Assembly: GCA_963784885.1 (NCBI GenBank) | Contig: CAWATA010000004.1 | Location: forward strand, 372,001 to 436,000 | Length of the DNA stretch: 64,000 nt | Reading direction: 5' to 3' | Source: RHKX01 sp963784885 | Lineage (GTDB): Bacteria > Actinomycetota > Thermoleophilia > Solirubrobacterales > 70-9 | Shown: positions 26,511 through 34,130 of the stretch, piece by piece | Numbering within the stretch: the stretch's first letter is position 1 | Layout: every line of letters begins with the position of its first letter | Made by a program: the position numbers and the translations under genes | Notes under the pieces: generated by a model | Told to the model about the DNA's origin: nothing | Database searches by the model: none | What the model saw: only the letters and a program-made list of their open reading frames with translations

Positions 26511-26558
26511 AGGTTGCTGAGACAAGCAATCACAAACCAGCTTCGTGAGGAGAACACA

Positions 26559-27113
26559 ATGAGCACGGTCATCGAGACGGCGATCCCATCCGGCACGTGG
26601 GCGATCGACAAGGCGCATACCAAGGTGGGCTTCGCCGTCAAGCACATGGGCGTATCCACGGTTCGCGGCGAGTTCCGCGAGTTCGACGGGGCGCTCGAAG
26701 TCGACGAGAGCGGCGAGATGCGGGCCCATGGCACCGTCCGGGCGGCCTCGGTCCACACGAACCAGGACCAGCGCGATGAGCACCTGCGCTCCGCTGACTT
26801 CTTCGACGTCGACAACTACCCGGAGATCGGGTTCGAGTCGACCAGCATCGAGCGAATCGACGACGAGAACTACAGGATCGTCGGCGACCTGACGATCCAC
26901 GGCGTCACCAGGAGCATCGAGCTCGATGCCGAGCTCGGCGGTTTCGACGTCGGGATGCAGGACGAGCACCGGACGGGCCTCGAGATCACGGGACAGCTCT
27001 CCCGCAAGGACTTCGAGATGAGGTTCAACGCGGCTCTCGGCAGCGGCAATGCGGTCGTCGCCGACAAGGTGAAGCTCGCACTCGACGTCGAGGCCGTCCT
27101 CCAGGGCGCCTGA
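26559..27113 (+). CDS. YceI family lipid-binding protein
   Basis: 184 residues from ATG at 26559 with ribosome site GTGAGGAGAACACA. The frame is open from 26469, but that part covers the operator region. YceI lipocalin-like barrel: SGTWAIDKAHTKVGFAVKHMGVSTVRGEFREFDGAL, QRDEHLRSADFFDVDNYPEIGFES, DLTIHGVTRSIELDAELGG and KDFEMRFNA. No signal peptide, so a cytoplasmic form. The family binds polyprenyl-like lipids and is often induced by stress. Confidence 0.94.
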   Translation: MSTVIETAIPSGTWAIDKAHTKVGFAVKHMGVSTVRGEFREFDGALEVDESGEMRAHGTVRAASVHTNQDQRDEHLRSADFFDVDNYPEIGFESTSIERIDDENYRIVGDLTIHGVTRSIELDAELGGFDVGMQDEHRTGLEITGQLSRKDFEMRFNAALGSGNAVVADKVKLALDVEAVLQGA

Positions 27114-27240
27114 CTCCCGGGATTCGGCAGTGGCCACGGCGCCGGGCTGAAGAGGTACGAGGTCGAGGAGGTCGCCGCTCGGAGACGAATCCCCTCCGAC
27201 TACGGACGCGCGCGTCCTGTTCGACCTGTAGTAACGGTGC

Positions 27241-27963
27241 ATGCTCGAGTTGGTGCTGGTCGCTACGGCGACGACTTTCGCGACTGGGCTCGGGGTGATC
27301 CCGGTCGCGGTTCTCGGCTCGCGCGCCGAGGATCTGCGTGGTGGCCTGCTCGGTATCGCGTCGGGGGTGATGCTCGTGGCCGCGATCGTCGGTTTGCTGC
27401 TGCCGGCATTCGACGAGGGTGGGGGCGGGGAGGTCGTGCTCGGCTTCCTCGCGGGGATCGGCTTCCTGCTGGCGGCGCGGCACTTCATCGAGGAGGCGCC
27501 GCCGTCGGCGATCGCCGACGGCGATCGGACCTGGGTGCTCGTGTTCCTGGTCCTGCTCGTCCACAGCCTCCCCGAGGGGTTCGCGATCGGGACCGCCTAC
27601 GCATCGACGACGGCCGGGCTGGGGCTGTTCATCGTCGTCGCGATCGGGATCCAGAACGTCCCCGAGGGAACGAGCACCGCGATCCCGATGGCGACCGCCG
27701 GTTACGGCTTCTGGCCGCAGTTCTGGGCGGCGGTGCTGACGAGCGTCCCGCAGCCGATCGGGGCCGTCATCGCCTACCTGCTCGTCGAGCAGGTCGCAGC
27801 CCTGCTGCCGGTGTCGTTCGCCTTCGCCGGCGGGGCGATGCTCGCCCTGGTGATCGTTTCGGTGTTCCCCGACGCAGTTCGGGAGCGGACCCGCGACGCG
27901 TTCATCGGCCTCGCTCTCGGCGGTGCATTCATGCTCGCCTTCAGCGCCATCCTCGGTGTCTGA
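27241..27963 (+). CDS. ZIP family metal transporter
   Basis: 240 residues, eight predicted helices. Metal-site motifs are VHSLPEGFAIGTAY (helix 4) and GIQNVPEGTSTAIPM (helix 5), as in ZIP/GufA-like zinc or divalent metal transporters. The usual His-rich loop between helices 3 and 4 is replaced by a short acidic stretch (HFIEEAPPSAIADGDRTW). It may import Zn or Fe. ATG at 27241; no clear Shine-Dalgarno. Confidence 0.9.
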   Translation: MLELVLVATATTFATGLGVIPVAVLGSRAEDLRGGLLGIASGVMLVAAIVGLLLPAFDEGGGGEVVLGFLAGIGFLLAARHFIEEAPPSAIADGDRTWVLVFLVLLVHSLPEGFAIGTAYASTTAGLGLFIVVAIGIQNVPEGTSTAIPMATAGYGFWPQFWAAVLTSVPQPIGAVIAYLLVEQVAALLPVSFAFAGGAMLALVIVSVFPDAVRERTRDAFIGLALGGAFMLAFSAILGV

Positions 27964-28007
27964 GCCTCGCACAGGGTTCGTCGACGAGGCGCGCTAAGGT
28001 GAACGCC

Positions 28008-28250
28008 ATGGATGACGCGACGCTGCGCGAGCGAATCGAGGGGCTCGTCGCCGAGGAGCGGCGGCTGCTCGAGGAGTCGGTGGGTAAAGGGCCCGACGAG
28101 GCCCGGCACCAGCGCTTGGGGGAGCTCAAGGTCGAGCTCGACCAGTGTTGGGACCTGCTGCGGCAGCGCGAGGCACACGAGGAGTTCCGGCTCGATCCCG
28201 AGAACACCTCCGTCCGTGACGAGAACACGGTCGAGGGCTACGAGCAGTAG
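28008..28250 (+). CDS. DUF2630 family small protein
   Basis: 80 residues, charged and helical: TLRERIEGLVAEERRLLEES, LGELKVELDQCWDLLRQREAHEEF and the C-terminal DPENTSVRDENTVEGYEQ match the DUF2630 family in length and pattern. TAAGGT (27995-28000) lies 7 nt before the ATG, so a leaderless transcript is likely. Function of the family is unknown. Confidence 0.88.
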   Translation: MDDATLRERIEGLVAEERRLLEESVGKGPDEARHQRLGELKVELDQCWDLLRQREAHEEFRLDPENTSVRDENTVEGYEQ

Positions 28251-28401
28251 CGCCGTCCGTCGCCTCCCGGAGGGGCGGCGAAGTCCTTCGAGGTCGACCG
28301 ACTAGTCCGGGCGGCCGGGGCGGTCTCCATCCGGGAGACGAACGGATCGACGACGAGAGGTGATGGGAATGGCAGCGGCTCTTGCCGTGGAAATTCGCCG
28401 G

Positions 28402-28425
28402 CTCCGGCCCGTCGGCGGGCCGGAG
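28402..28425. terminator. Hairpin terminator between DUF2630 and TetR genes
   Basis: Perfect 10-bp stem CTCCGGCCCG/CGGGCCGGAG with a TCGG loop, in the 251-bp convergent gap (28251-28501). There is no T-run. The rest of that gap holds no supportable gene; a plus-strand open frame from 28360 runs into the antisense of the TetR gene. Confidence 0.55.
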
Positions 28426-28501
28426 TGGGTAATCCCGGACGCGCGTGGCGGGCTCGAGACGACGCGCGGCGCGGCGCGGGTTACCCCGCCGCCGGGCGCG
28501 G

Positions 28502-29095
28502 CTAGCGCCGCGACAGGTCCCCGACCATCGCCAGCAGCGTCCGCGTCAGCAGCCGCTCGACGTCCGCGCGGGTTGCGCGACCGTAGCCGAGCCACTCGGC
28601 CGCTGCGGCCTCGGCCGCGCCGAGGAATGCGCGGAGGGCGAACAGCAGGTCGGGAGAGGGGTCGTCGCCGGCGTGGTTTCGGGCCATCTGCCGGACGATT
28701 CCCTCCCTGGCCTCGGCCATGATCGCCGCCGCCTCGGGGTCGCGGCCGAGGCCGCCCTCCGTCTTGAGCAGCATCGAAAGGACCTCGAAGTTGCGCTCGA
28801 ACTGGTCGAGGAAGCGTCCCATGTTGAGGGCGACGAGATCCTCGAGCGGGAGTTCGGGTGCATCAGTCTCGACCATCTCGGAGAGGCCCGCGGCGAGGTC
28901 GGCGACGACTGCGAGGTAGAGGTCGCGCTTGGTGCCGAAGTAGTGGTTGACGAGGCCGGTCGTGACGCCGGCGCGGGCGGCCACCGCCTCCATCGAGGCG
29001 TTGGCGTAGTCGTCGGCGACGAAGACCTCGCGCGCGGCCTCGAGGATCTGCTCGCGGCGGACGCGGGGGTCGAGCCGCGTTCTGGTGCCTGCCAT
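28502..29095 (-). CDS. TetR-family regulator
   Basis: 197 residues. N-terminal helix-turn-helix: REQILEAAREVFVADDYANASMEAVAARAGVTTGLVNHYFGTKRDLYLAVVADL (about 14-68). The C-terminal domain is of the TetR_C type common in actinobacteria. TATGCT (complement of 29105-29110) lies 9 nt before the ATG. It diverges from the reductase gene at 29239 with an inverted repeat between them, so it probably represses itself and that gene. Confidence 0.9.
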   Translation of the reverse strand: MAGTRTRLDPRVRREQILEAAREVFVADDYANASMEAVAARAGVTTGLVNHYFGTKRDLYLAVVADLAAGLSEMVETDAPELPLEDLVALNMGRFLDQFERNFEVLSMLLKTEGGLGRDPEAAAIMAEAREGIVRQMARNHAGDDPSPDLLFALRAFLGAAEAAAAEWLGYGRATRADVERLLTRTLLAMVGDLSRR

Positions 29096-29126
29096 CGTTC
29101 GGGCAGCATACCTGGGCGGATTTCTG

Positions 29127-29141
29127 TTGACGGCGGGTCAA
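29127..29141. promoter_or_regulatory. Likely operator of the divergent TetR regulator
   Basis: TTGACGGCGGGTCAA: perfect 5-bp arms TTGAC/GTCAA with a 5-nt spacer. It lies 17 bp upstream of the TetR -10 box and 98 bp upstream of the reductase start. Size and symmetry suit a TetR dimer. Confidence 0.5.
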
Positions 29142-29238
29142 TAGCGCATGGAGGTCCGGCCGACCGGCCGGCGGCTGAGCCCCGGTGCGGCGGAACTGCG
29201 AGGCTCCTTCCCGAGACCACACCCGCCGAGGAGGCCCC

Positions 29239-30252
29239 ATGTCCGAAACCAATCGCCGCTTCCTGCTGCGCCAGCGGCCGAAGGAGCGTGTCGACGCCGA
29301 TACGTTCGAGCTCGTCACCGAGCCCGTGCCCGAGATCGGCGACGGCGAGGCGCTGATCCGGACCGAGTACATCTCGATCGATCCGACGAACCGGACCTGG
29401 CTCAACGACACCCCGACATACCTTCCTCCGGTCGGTATCGGCGAGGTCGTGCGCGCCGGCGGGATCGGCCGGGTCGTCGCCTCCAAGCATCCCGCCTACG
29501 AGGAGGGCAAGCTCGTTCAGGGCTTCGTCGGCTGGCAGGAGTGGCTCGTCGCCTCCGACGAGGCGCCGCTGCTTCCCGTGACCGAGATACCCGGTGTCAC
29601 CTCGCCGAGCGCCTATCTCGGCGTCCTCGGCATGACCGGCCTCACCGCCTGGGTCGGCATGCGCGAGATCGCCAAGCCACAGGAAGGAGAGACGGTCGTC
29701 GTCTCAGCGGCCGCCGGAGCGGTCGGTTCGGTCGCCGGTCAGCTGGCCAAGGCCGACGGCGCCCGCGTGGTCGGGATCGCCGGCGGGCCCGACAAGTGCT
29801 CGATGCTGACCGATCGCCTCGGCTTCGACGCAGCCGTCGACTACAAGGCCGACGATTGGCGCGAGCAGCTCGCCGCCGCGACGCCGGAGGGGATCGACGT
29901 CGACTTCGAGAACGTCGGCGGCGAGATCATGGAGGCCGTCTTCGCCCGGATCAACATCCGCGCCAGGATCGCGCTCTGCGGCTTGATCTCCGGCTACAAC
30001 GAGGACGATCCGCCCCCGGGGCCGCGGAGCTTCGGGAACCTGCTGATCAAGCGGGCGCGGCTGCAGGGATTCATCGTCCTCGATCACTTCGGCCAGGCGC
30101 AGCAGGCCGGCACCGAGATCGGCGAGCTGCTCACCTCCGGGCGGATGGAGGGACTGGAGACCGTCGTCGAAGGCTTCGAGCGGCTTCCGGACGCACTCAA
30201 CATGCTGTTCGACGGTGCCAACACCGGCAAGCTCTCGGTCAAGGTCGCCTAG
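29239..30252 (+). CDS. NADP-dependent alkenal/curcumin reductase-like MDR enzyme
   Basis: 337 residues from ATG at 29239 after ribosome site GAGGAGGCCCC; the upstream 18 codons of open frame are not used. The leukotriene B4 dehydrogenase-like subfamily is recognised by EYISIDPTNRTWLNDTPTYLPPVGIGEV, GMTGLTAWVGMREIAKPQEGE, VSAAAGAVGSVAGQLAK, DYKADDW and FENVGGEIMEAVFARIN, ALCGLISGYN. Reduces carbon-carbon double bonds of enones with NADPH. Probably controlled by the divergent TetR regulator. Confidence 0.93.
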   Translation: MSETNRRFLLRQRPKERVDADTFELVTEPVPEIGDGEALIRTEYISIDPTNRTWLNDTPTYLPPVGIGEVVRAGGIGRVVASKHPAYEEGKLVQGFVGWQEWLVASDEAPLLPVTEIPGVTSPSAYLGVLGMTGLTAWVGMREIAKPQEGETVVVSAAAGAVGSVAGQLAKADGARVVGIAGGPDKCSMLTDRLGFDAAVDYKADDWREQLAAATPEGIDVDFENVGGEIMEAVFARINIRARIALCGLISGYNEDDPPPGPRSFGNLLIKRARLQGFIVLDHFGQAQQAGTEIGELLTSGRMEGLETVVEGFERLPDALNMLFDGANTGKLSVKVA

Positions 30253-30346
30253 CGCATCTGCGCTACCGTCCCCGCCGGTGCGCCGGGAAGTCTGGTCGGC
30301 AACTCGTTTTGCCGATCCCTGATCTCATCCGTCCCGGCGGGCCGCA

Positions 30347-31609
30347 ATGGCGGTAGCGGTCGCCACCTTCCTGATCGCCCTCGCGCTGATCGCGAGCGAG
30401 CGGCTGCACCGGACGAAGGTGGCGCTGCTGGGCGCCGCGATCGTCGTCCTCTTCGTTCCCCATTTCGGGCAGGAGAGCGCGATCGAGTCGATCGACTTCA
30501 ACACGATCGGGCTGCTCGCGGGGATGATGATCCTCGTCTACCTGACCCAGCAGTCCGGGGTCTACGACTACATCGCGATCCGCGCCGGCCAGCTCTCCCG
30601 CGGCGAGCCGCTCCGGGTCGTCCTCAGCCTCGCCTGCACGACGGCCCTGCTCTCGGCCTTCCTCGACAACCTGACCACCGTCCTCCTGATCGTCCCGATC
30701 ACGTTCCTGTTGGCCGACGCCCTCGACATCGACCCGATCCCGCTGATCGTGATCGAGGTGATGGCATCGAACATCGGCGGCACCGCGACGCTGATCGGCG
30801 ACCCCCCGAACATCATCATCGCCGGAGCCACCGGGCTGACCTTCAATGAGTTCATCGTCAACCTCGCGCCGATCGTCGTCGTCACCTTCGCCGTGGTCAT
30901 CACCGGCCTCTATGCCTTCTACCGGGGCCGGCTCCAGATCGAGGAGAAGAATCGCGTCCTCGTCATGGAGCTCGATGCCGTCGCCTCGATCCGCGACGCG
31001 AAGGAGCTCCGGCGGACGGTCCCGGTGCTCATCCTCACCGTGCTCGCATTCTTCGCCCACCAGGCGCTCGGGCTCGAGCCGGCGACCGTGGCGCTGACGG
31101 GGGCGGCGGTAGCGCTGCTGGTCACGACCGTCCCGCTCGAGCAGGCGCTGTCGAAGATCGAATGGCCGACCCTGTTCTTCTTCGTCGCCCTGTTCGTGAT
31201 GGTCGGGGCGCTCGAGGAGACCGGCGCGATCGGCCACGTGGCCGACGCCGTCAAGAGCCTGACCGGCGGCGACCGGACCGCCGAGCTCACCGGGGTGATC
31301 TGGATCGGCGGCATCGGATCCGCGGTCGTCGACAACATCCCGTTCACGACGGCGATGATCCCGGTCGTCGACGAGCTCAACAGCGGCGGCGGTGACGACG
31401 CCTACTGGTGGGCACTCGCGCTCGGGGCCTGTTTCGGCGGCAACGCGACGATCATCGCCGCCGCGGCCAACGTCGCCGCCGCGGGACTGACCGAGCGCGC
31501 CGGCCGGCCGATCGGATTCGTTCCGTGGCTCAAGGTCGGAATCCCGGTGACGGTCGCGTCGCTTCTGATCGCGACCGCCTACGTGATGGTCCGCTACGTG
31601 GTGGTATAG
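30347..31609 (+). CDS. ArsB/NhaD (SLC13-like) anion permease
   Basis: 420 residues, about 11-12 helices. Ion-transporter superfamily motifs include SAFLDNLTTVLLIVPITFLLAD (NTT signature), SNIGGTATLIGDPPNIIIAG and VVDNIPFTTAMIPVV, ACFGGNATIIAAAANVAAAG. These two pseudo-repeats (DNLTT and DNIPFTTA) match ArsB/NhaD/CitMHS-type carriers. Substrate could be arsenite, Na+/H+ or an organic anion; arsenic genes are absent. It ends 9 bp before the CBS-protein gene. Confidence 0.87.
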   Translation: MAVAVATFLIALALIASERLHRTKVALLGAAIVVLFVPHFGQESAIESIDFNTIGLLAGMMILVYLTQQSGVYDYIAIRAGQLSRGEPLRVVLSLACTTALLSAFLDNLTTVLLIVPITFLLADALDIDPIPLIVIEVMASNIGGTATLIGDPPNIIIAGATGLTFNEFIVNLAPIVVVTFAVVITGLYAFYRGRLQIEEKNRVLVMELDAVASIRDAKELRRTVPVLILTVLAFFAHQALGLEPATVALTGAAVALLVTTVPLEQALSKIEWPTLFFFVALFVMVGALEETGAIGHVADAVKSLTGGDRTAELTGVIWIGGIGSAVVDNIPFTTAMIPVVDELNSGGGDDAYWWALALGACFGGNATIIAAAANVAAAGLTERAGRPIGFVPWLKVGIPVTVASLLIATAYVMVRYVVV

Positions 31610-31618
31610 GAGAGATAC

Positions 31619-32080
31619 ATGCCAGATTCGATCGTCCAGTCCGTCATTCGTGAGGTCGAGCCCCTCGGGGCCGACGAGACGATCGGCGTCGCCGCCAGGA
31701 AGGTGCTCGACAGCGGCCTGCCGGCGTTGCCGGCGGTCGAGCCCGACGGTTCCTTCGCCGGGATCTTCGGCGAGCGCGAGTTCATGACGGCGCTGTTCCC
31801 CGGCTACGTCGGCGAGCTCGGCTCAGCGGCGATGATCAAGCGCTCGATCGACGACACGATCGATCGCCGGCTCACCTGCCGCAGCGAGCCGATCCGCGAC
31901 TACATGACCGTCGATCACGTCAGCGTCGAGGACGAGTACTCCGACACCCAGCTCGCCGAGACCTTCCTCCACCACCGGGTGCTGATCGTCCCGATCGCCA
32001 CCGCCGGGCGCGTCCACGCGGTCGTGACGCGCGCCGACTTCTTCGCGGAGCTGGTCGGCAAGTTCGAGTCTGCGGGCTAG
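31619..32080 (+). CDS. Tandem CBS-domain protein, partner of the permease
   Basis: 153 residues with ribosome site AGGAGAGATAC before the ATG. Two CBS motifs: residues about 8-65 (EVEPLGADETIGVAARKVLDSGLPALPAVEPDGSFAGIFGEREF) and 90-148 (IRDYMTVDHVSVEDEYSDTQLAETFLHHRVLIVPIATAGRVHAVVTRADFF). CBS pairs bind adenine nucleotides. The 9-bp spacing from the permease gene suggests a cytosolic nucleotide-sensing regulator of transport; inferred from context. Confidence 0.85.
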   Translation: MPDSIVQSVIREVEPLGADETIGVAARKVLDSGLPALPAVEPDGSFAGIFGEREFMTALFPGYVGELGSAAMIKRSIDDTIDRRLTCRSEPIRDYMTVDHVSVEDEYSDTQLAETFLHHRVLIVPIATAGRVHAVVTRADFFAELVGKFESAG

Positions 32081-32208
32081 ACCTCGTCACTGTTCGACGT
32101 GCTACTACCGTGATTCGCCTCGCGGCCGGCGGGGAAGGCGGGCGATGAGTTTCGTTCCGGGCGCCGGTCTCAGGCGTGGACAGGGGTGACCCACGAACAA
32201 GGAGCTTC

Positions 32209-33213
32209 ATGAGTGAGCGAAGTGCCAACCGACCTGCGATCTCCGTCCGCGGGCTCGTCAAGTCCTACGGCGACGTCCGCGCCCTCGACGGGGTCGACCT
32301 CGAGGCGGAGCGCGGCACCGTGCTCGGCGTCCTCGGCCCGAACGGCGCCGGAAAGACGACCGCCGTCCGGGTGCTGACGACCCTGCTCCGGCCCGACTCC
32401 GGAAGCGCCGAGGTGATCGGCTTCGACGTCGTCGAGGACGCGCCGGCGCTGCGGGCTGAGATCGGCCTCGCCGGCCAGTACGCGGCGGTCGACGAGAACC
32501 TGACCGGGATCGAGAACCTCGTCATGGTCGGCCGCCTCTACGGCAATCACCGCAAGCAGGCGCGCCGCCGCGCCGATGAGCTGCTCGAGCGGTTCAGCCT
32601 CACCGACGCAGGCGAGCGGATCGTCAAGACCTACTCCGGCGGCATGCGGCGGCGGCTCGACCTAGCCGCGGCGCTCGTCGCCAACCCGCCGGTCGTCTTC
32701 CTCGACGAGCCGACCACCGGGCTCGACCCGCGCAGCAGGCTCGAGCTCTGGGAGACGATCGAGCGACTGGTCGCTGACGGGACGACGGTGCTGCTGACCA
32801 CCCAGTACCTCGACGAGGCGGACCGGCTCGCCGACCGGATCGCGGTGATCGACCGCGGCCGGGTGATCGCCGACGGCACCGCCGACCAGCTCAAGGAGCG
32901 GGTCGGTGGCATTCGCGTCGAGGTCCACGTCACCGGGCTCTCGGCGGCGACCGCCGCCGCGGAGGCGCTCGCCCCGATGTCGGAGGAGGCGCCGGTCGTC
33001 GAGGGTCAGAAGGTCAGCGTCCGCGTCGACCGCGAGACCGGGACCATCATGGAGGCGGCGCGTCGCCTCGACGGCGCCGGGATCGACGCCGACGACGTCG
33101 CCGTTCGCCGGCCGACCCTCGACGACGTGTTCCTGACCCTGACCGGGCGCGAGCTCAGCCAGGAGGAGGGCGAGGGCGGAGCCGAGTCTGACCGCGAGGA
33201 CGTGGCCGCATGA
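32209..33213 (+). CDS. ABC exporter ATPase, DrrA family
   Basis: 334 residues from ATG at 32209 with GGAG 5 nt upstream; the in-frame ATG at 32176 is not chosen because it lacks a ribosome site. Walker A GPNGAGKTT, Q-loop GLAGQYAAVDENLTG (DrrA-typical), signature YSGGMRRRLDLA, Walker B VVFLDEPTTGLD, H-loop TTQYLDEAD. The C-terminal domain (AADELKERVGG-like segment and RRPTLDDVFLTLTGREL) is characteristic of daunorubicin-resistance DrrA proteins. It pairs with the permease overlapping by 4 nt. Drug, lipid or polyketide exporter. Confidence 0.93.
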   Translation: MSERSANRPAISVRGLVKSYGDVRALDGVDLEAERGTVLGVLGPNGAGKTTAVRVLTTLLRPDSGSAEVIGFDVVEDAPALRAEIGLAGQYAAVDENLTGIENLVMVGRLYGNHRKQARRRADELLERFSLTDAGERIVKTYSGGMRRRLDLAAALVANPPVVFLDEPTTGLDPRSRLELWETIERLVADGTTVLLTTQYLDEADRLADRIAVIDRGRVIADGTADQLKERVGGIRVEVHVTGLSAATAAAEALAPMSEEAPVVEGQKVSVRVDRETGTIMEAARRLDGAGIDADDVAVRRPTLDDVFLTLTGRELSQEEGEGGAESDREDVAA

Positions 33214-33974
33214 GCCGCTTCGTACCCGACACCCTGGTCCTGGCCGAGCGCAATCTCGTCCGGCTGCCGAGATCTCCCGACCTGCTGATCGGATTCACGA
33301 TCCAGCCGGTCATGTTCGTCCTGCTGTTCGCGTTCGTCTTCGGCGGCGCGATCGTGACGCCGGGATTCGACTACGTCGACTTCCTGATTCCCGGGATCAT
33401 CGTCCAGAACACCGCGTTCGGCGGCTTCGTCACCGCCCTCGGCCTCTCAGAGGACCTGACGAAGGGTCTGATCGACAGGTTCCGGTCGCTGCCGACCTCG
33501 CGGGCCTCGGTGCTCGCCGGGCGGACGCTGGCCGACGTCGTAACGAACTCGATCTCGATCGTCGTCCTCGTCGTCACGGGGCTGATCATCGGCTTCTCGT
33601 TCGGCACCGGCGCGGTCGAGATCGCCGCCGGCTTCGCCCTGATGATCCTGTTCGGCTACGCGTTCTCGTGGATCTTCGCGCTGATCGGCATGTCGGTCTC
33701 CTCGCCCGAGGCGGCGAACGGGATCGGCTTCACGCTGATCTTCCCGATCACGTTCATCTCCTCGGCGTTCGTCCCGGTCGCCTCGATGCCGGCGGGACTG
33801 CAGTGGTTCGCCGAGGTCAACCCGATCACGATCGTCGTCAATGCGATGCGGGCGCTCTGGCTCGGGGTCCCGGCCGGCAACAACGTCTGGGGCGCCTTCG
33901 TCTGGTGCCTGGTGCTGATCGCTGTCTTCGCGCCGCTGGCCGTGCTCAAGTACCGCCGGATCGCGGGGGGCTGA
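33210..33974 (+). CDS. ABC-2 type permease, DrrB family
   Basis: 254 residues, start ATG in the ATGA overlap with the ATPase gene. Six membrane helices. ABC-2 features: NLVRLPRSPDLLIGFTIQPVMFVLLFAFVFGGAI, DFLIPGIIVQNTAFGG, GLIDRFRSLPTSRASVLAGRTLADV (conserved cytosolic loop) and FISSAFVPVASMPAGLQWFAEVNPIT. Forms an exporter with the preceding gene. No biosynthetic cluster lies alongside, so self-resistance is not indicated. Confidence 0.93.
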   Translation: MSRFVPDTLVLAERNLVRLPRSPDLLIGFTIQPVMFVLLFAFVFGGAIVTPGFDYVDFLIPGIIVQNTAFGGFVTALGLSEDLTKGLIDRFRSLPTSRASVLAGRTLADVVTNSISIVVLVVTGLIIGFSFGTGAVEIAAGFALMILFGYAFSWIFALIGMSVSSPEAANGIGFTLIFPITFISSAFVPVASMPAGLQWFAEVNPITIVVNAMRALWLGVPAGNNVWGAFVWCLVLIAVFAPLAVLKYRRIAGG

Positions 33975-34091
33975 CACCCAGGACTGCGGCGGCGCGCACT
34001 CCTCGCGAGTTGAGTATCGCCGCCGGTCGAAGCCTCGTAGTGCGCACGGATACACCTGGGAGGACCGCCGACATAGGTTGATCCCGTCCAG

Positions 34092-34117
34092 GTCAGCGGC
34101 CCGCTTCCGGGCCTGAC
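34092..34117 (+). promoter_or_regulatory. Hairpin directly before the arc-operon ribosome site
   Basis: GTCA, two unpaired bases, GGCCCG, loop CTTC, CGGGCC, TGAC folds into a stable stem ending one base before the ribosome site GGGAGGT (34118-34124) of the TTG-initiated transporter gene. A possible -10 TAGGTT lies at about 34075, so the hairpin would be in the 5' leader. It could modulate translation or be an mRNA stabiliser. Confidence 0.4.
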
Positions 34118-34130
34118 GGGAGGTCCCGAA

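Noticed and set aside
28360..28722. Plus-strand ORF with an AGAGGTGATGGGA ribosome-like site
   Set aside because: After about 45 codons it runs antisense through the TetR gene and its own terminator hairpin; the product is Ala/Arg-rich without motifs.
32144..32188. Fourteen-codon ORF upstream of the DrrA gene with GGAAGG before it
   Set aside because: Too short and without codon or positional support; no coupling to the downstream start.
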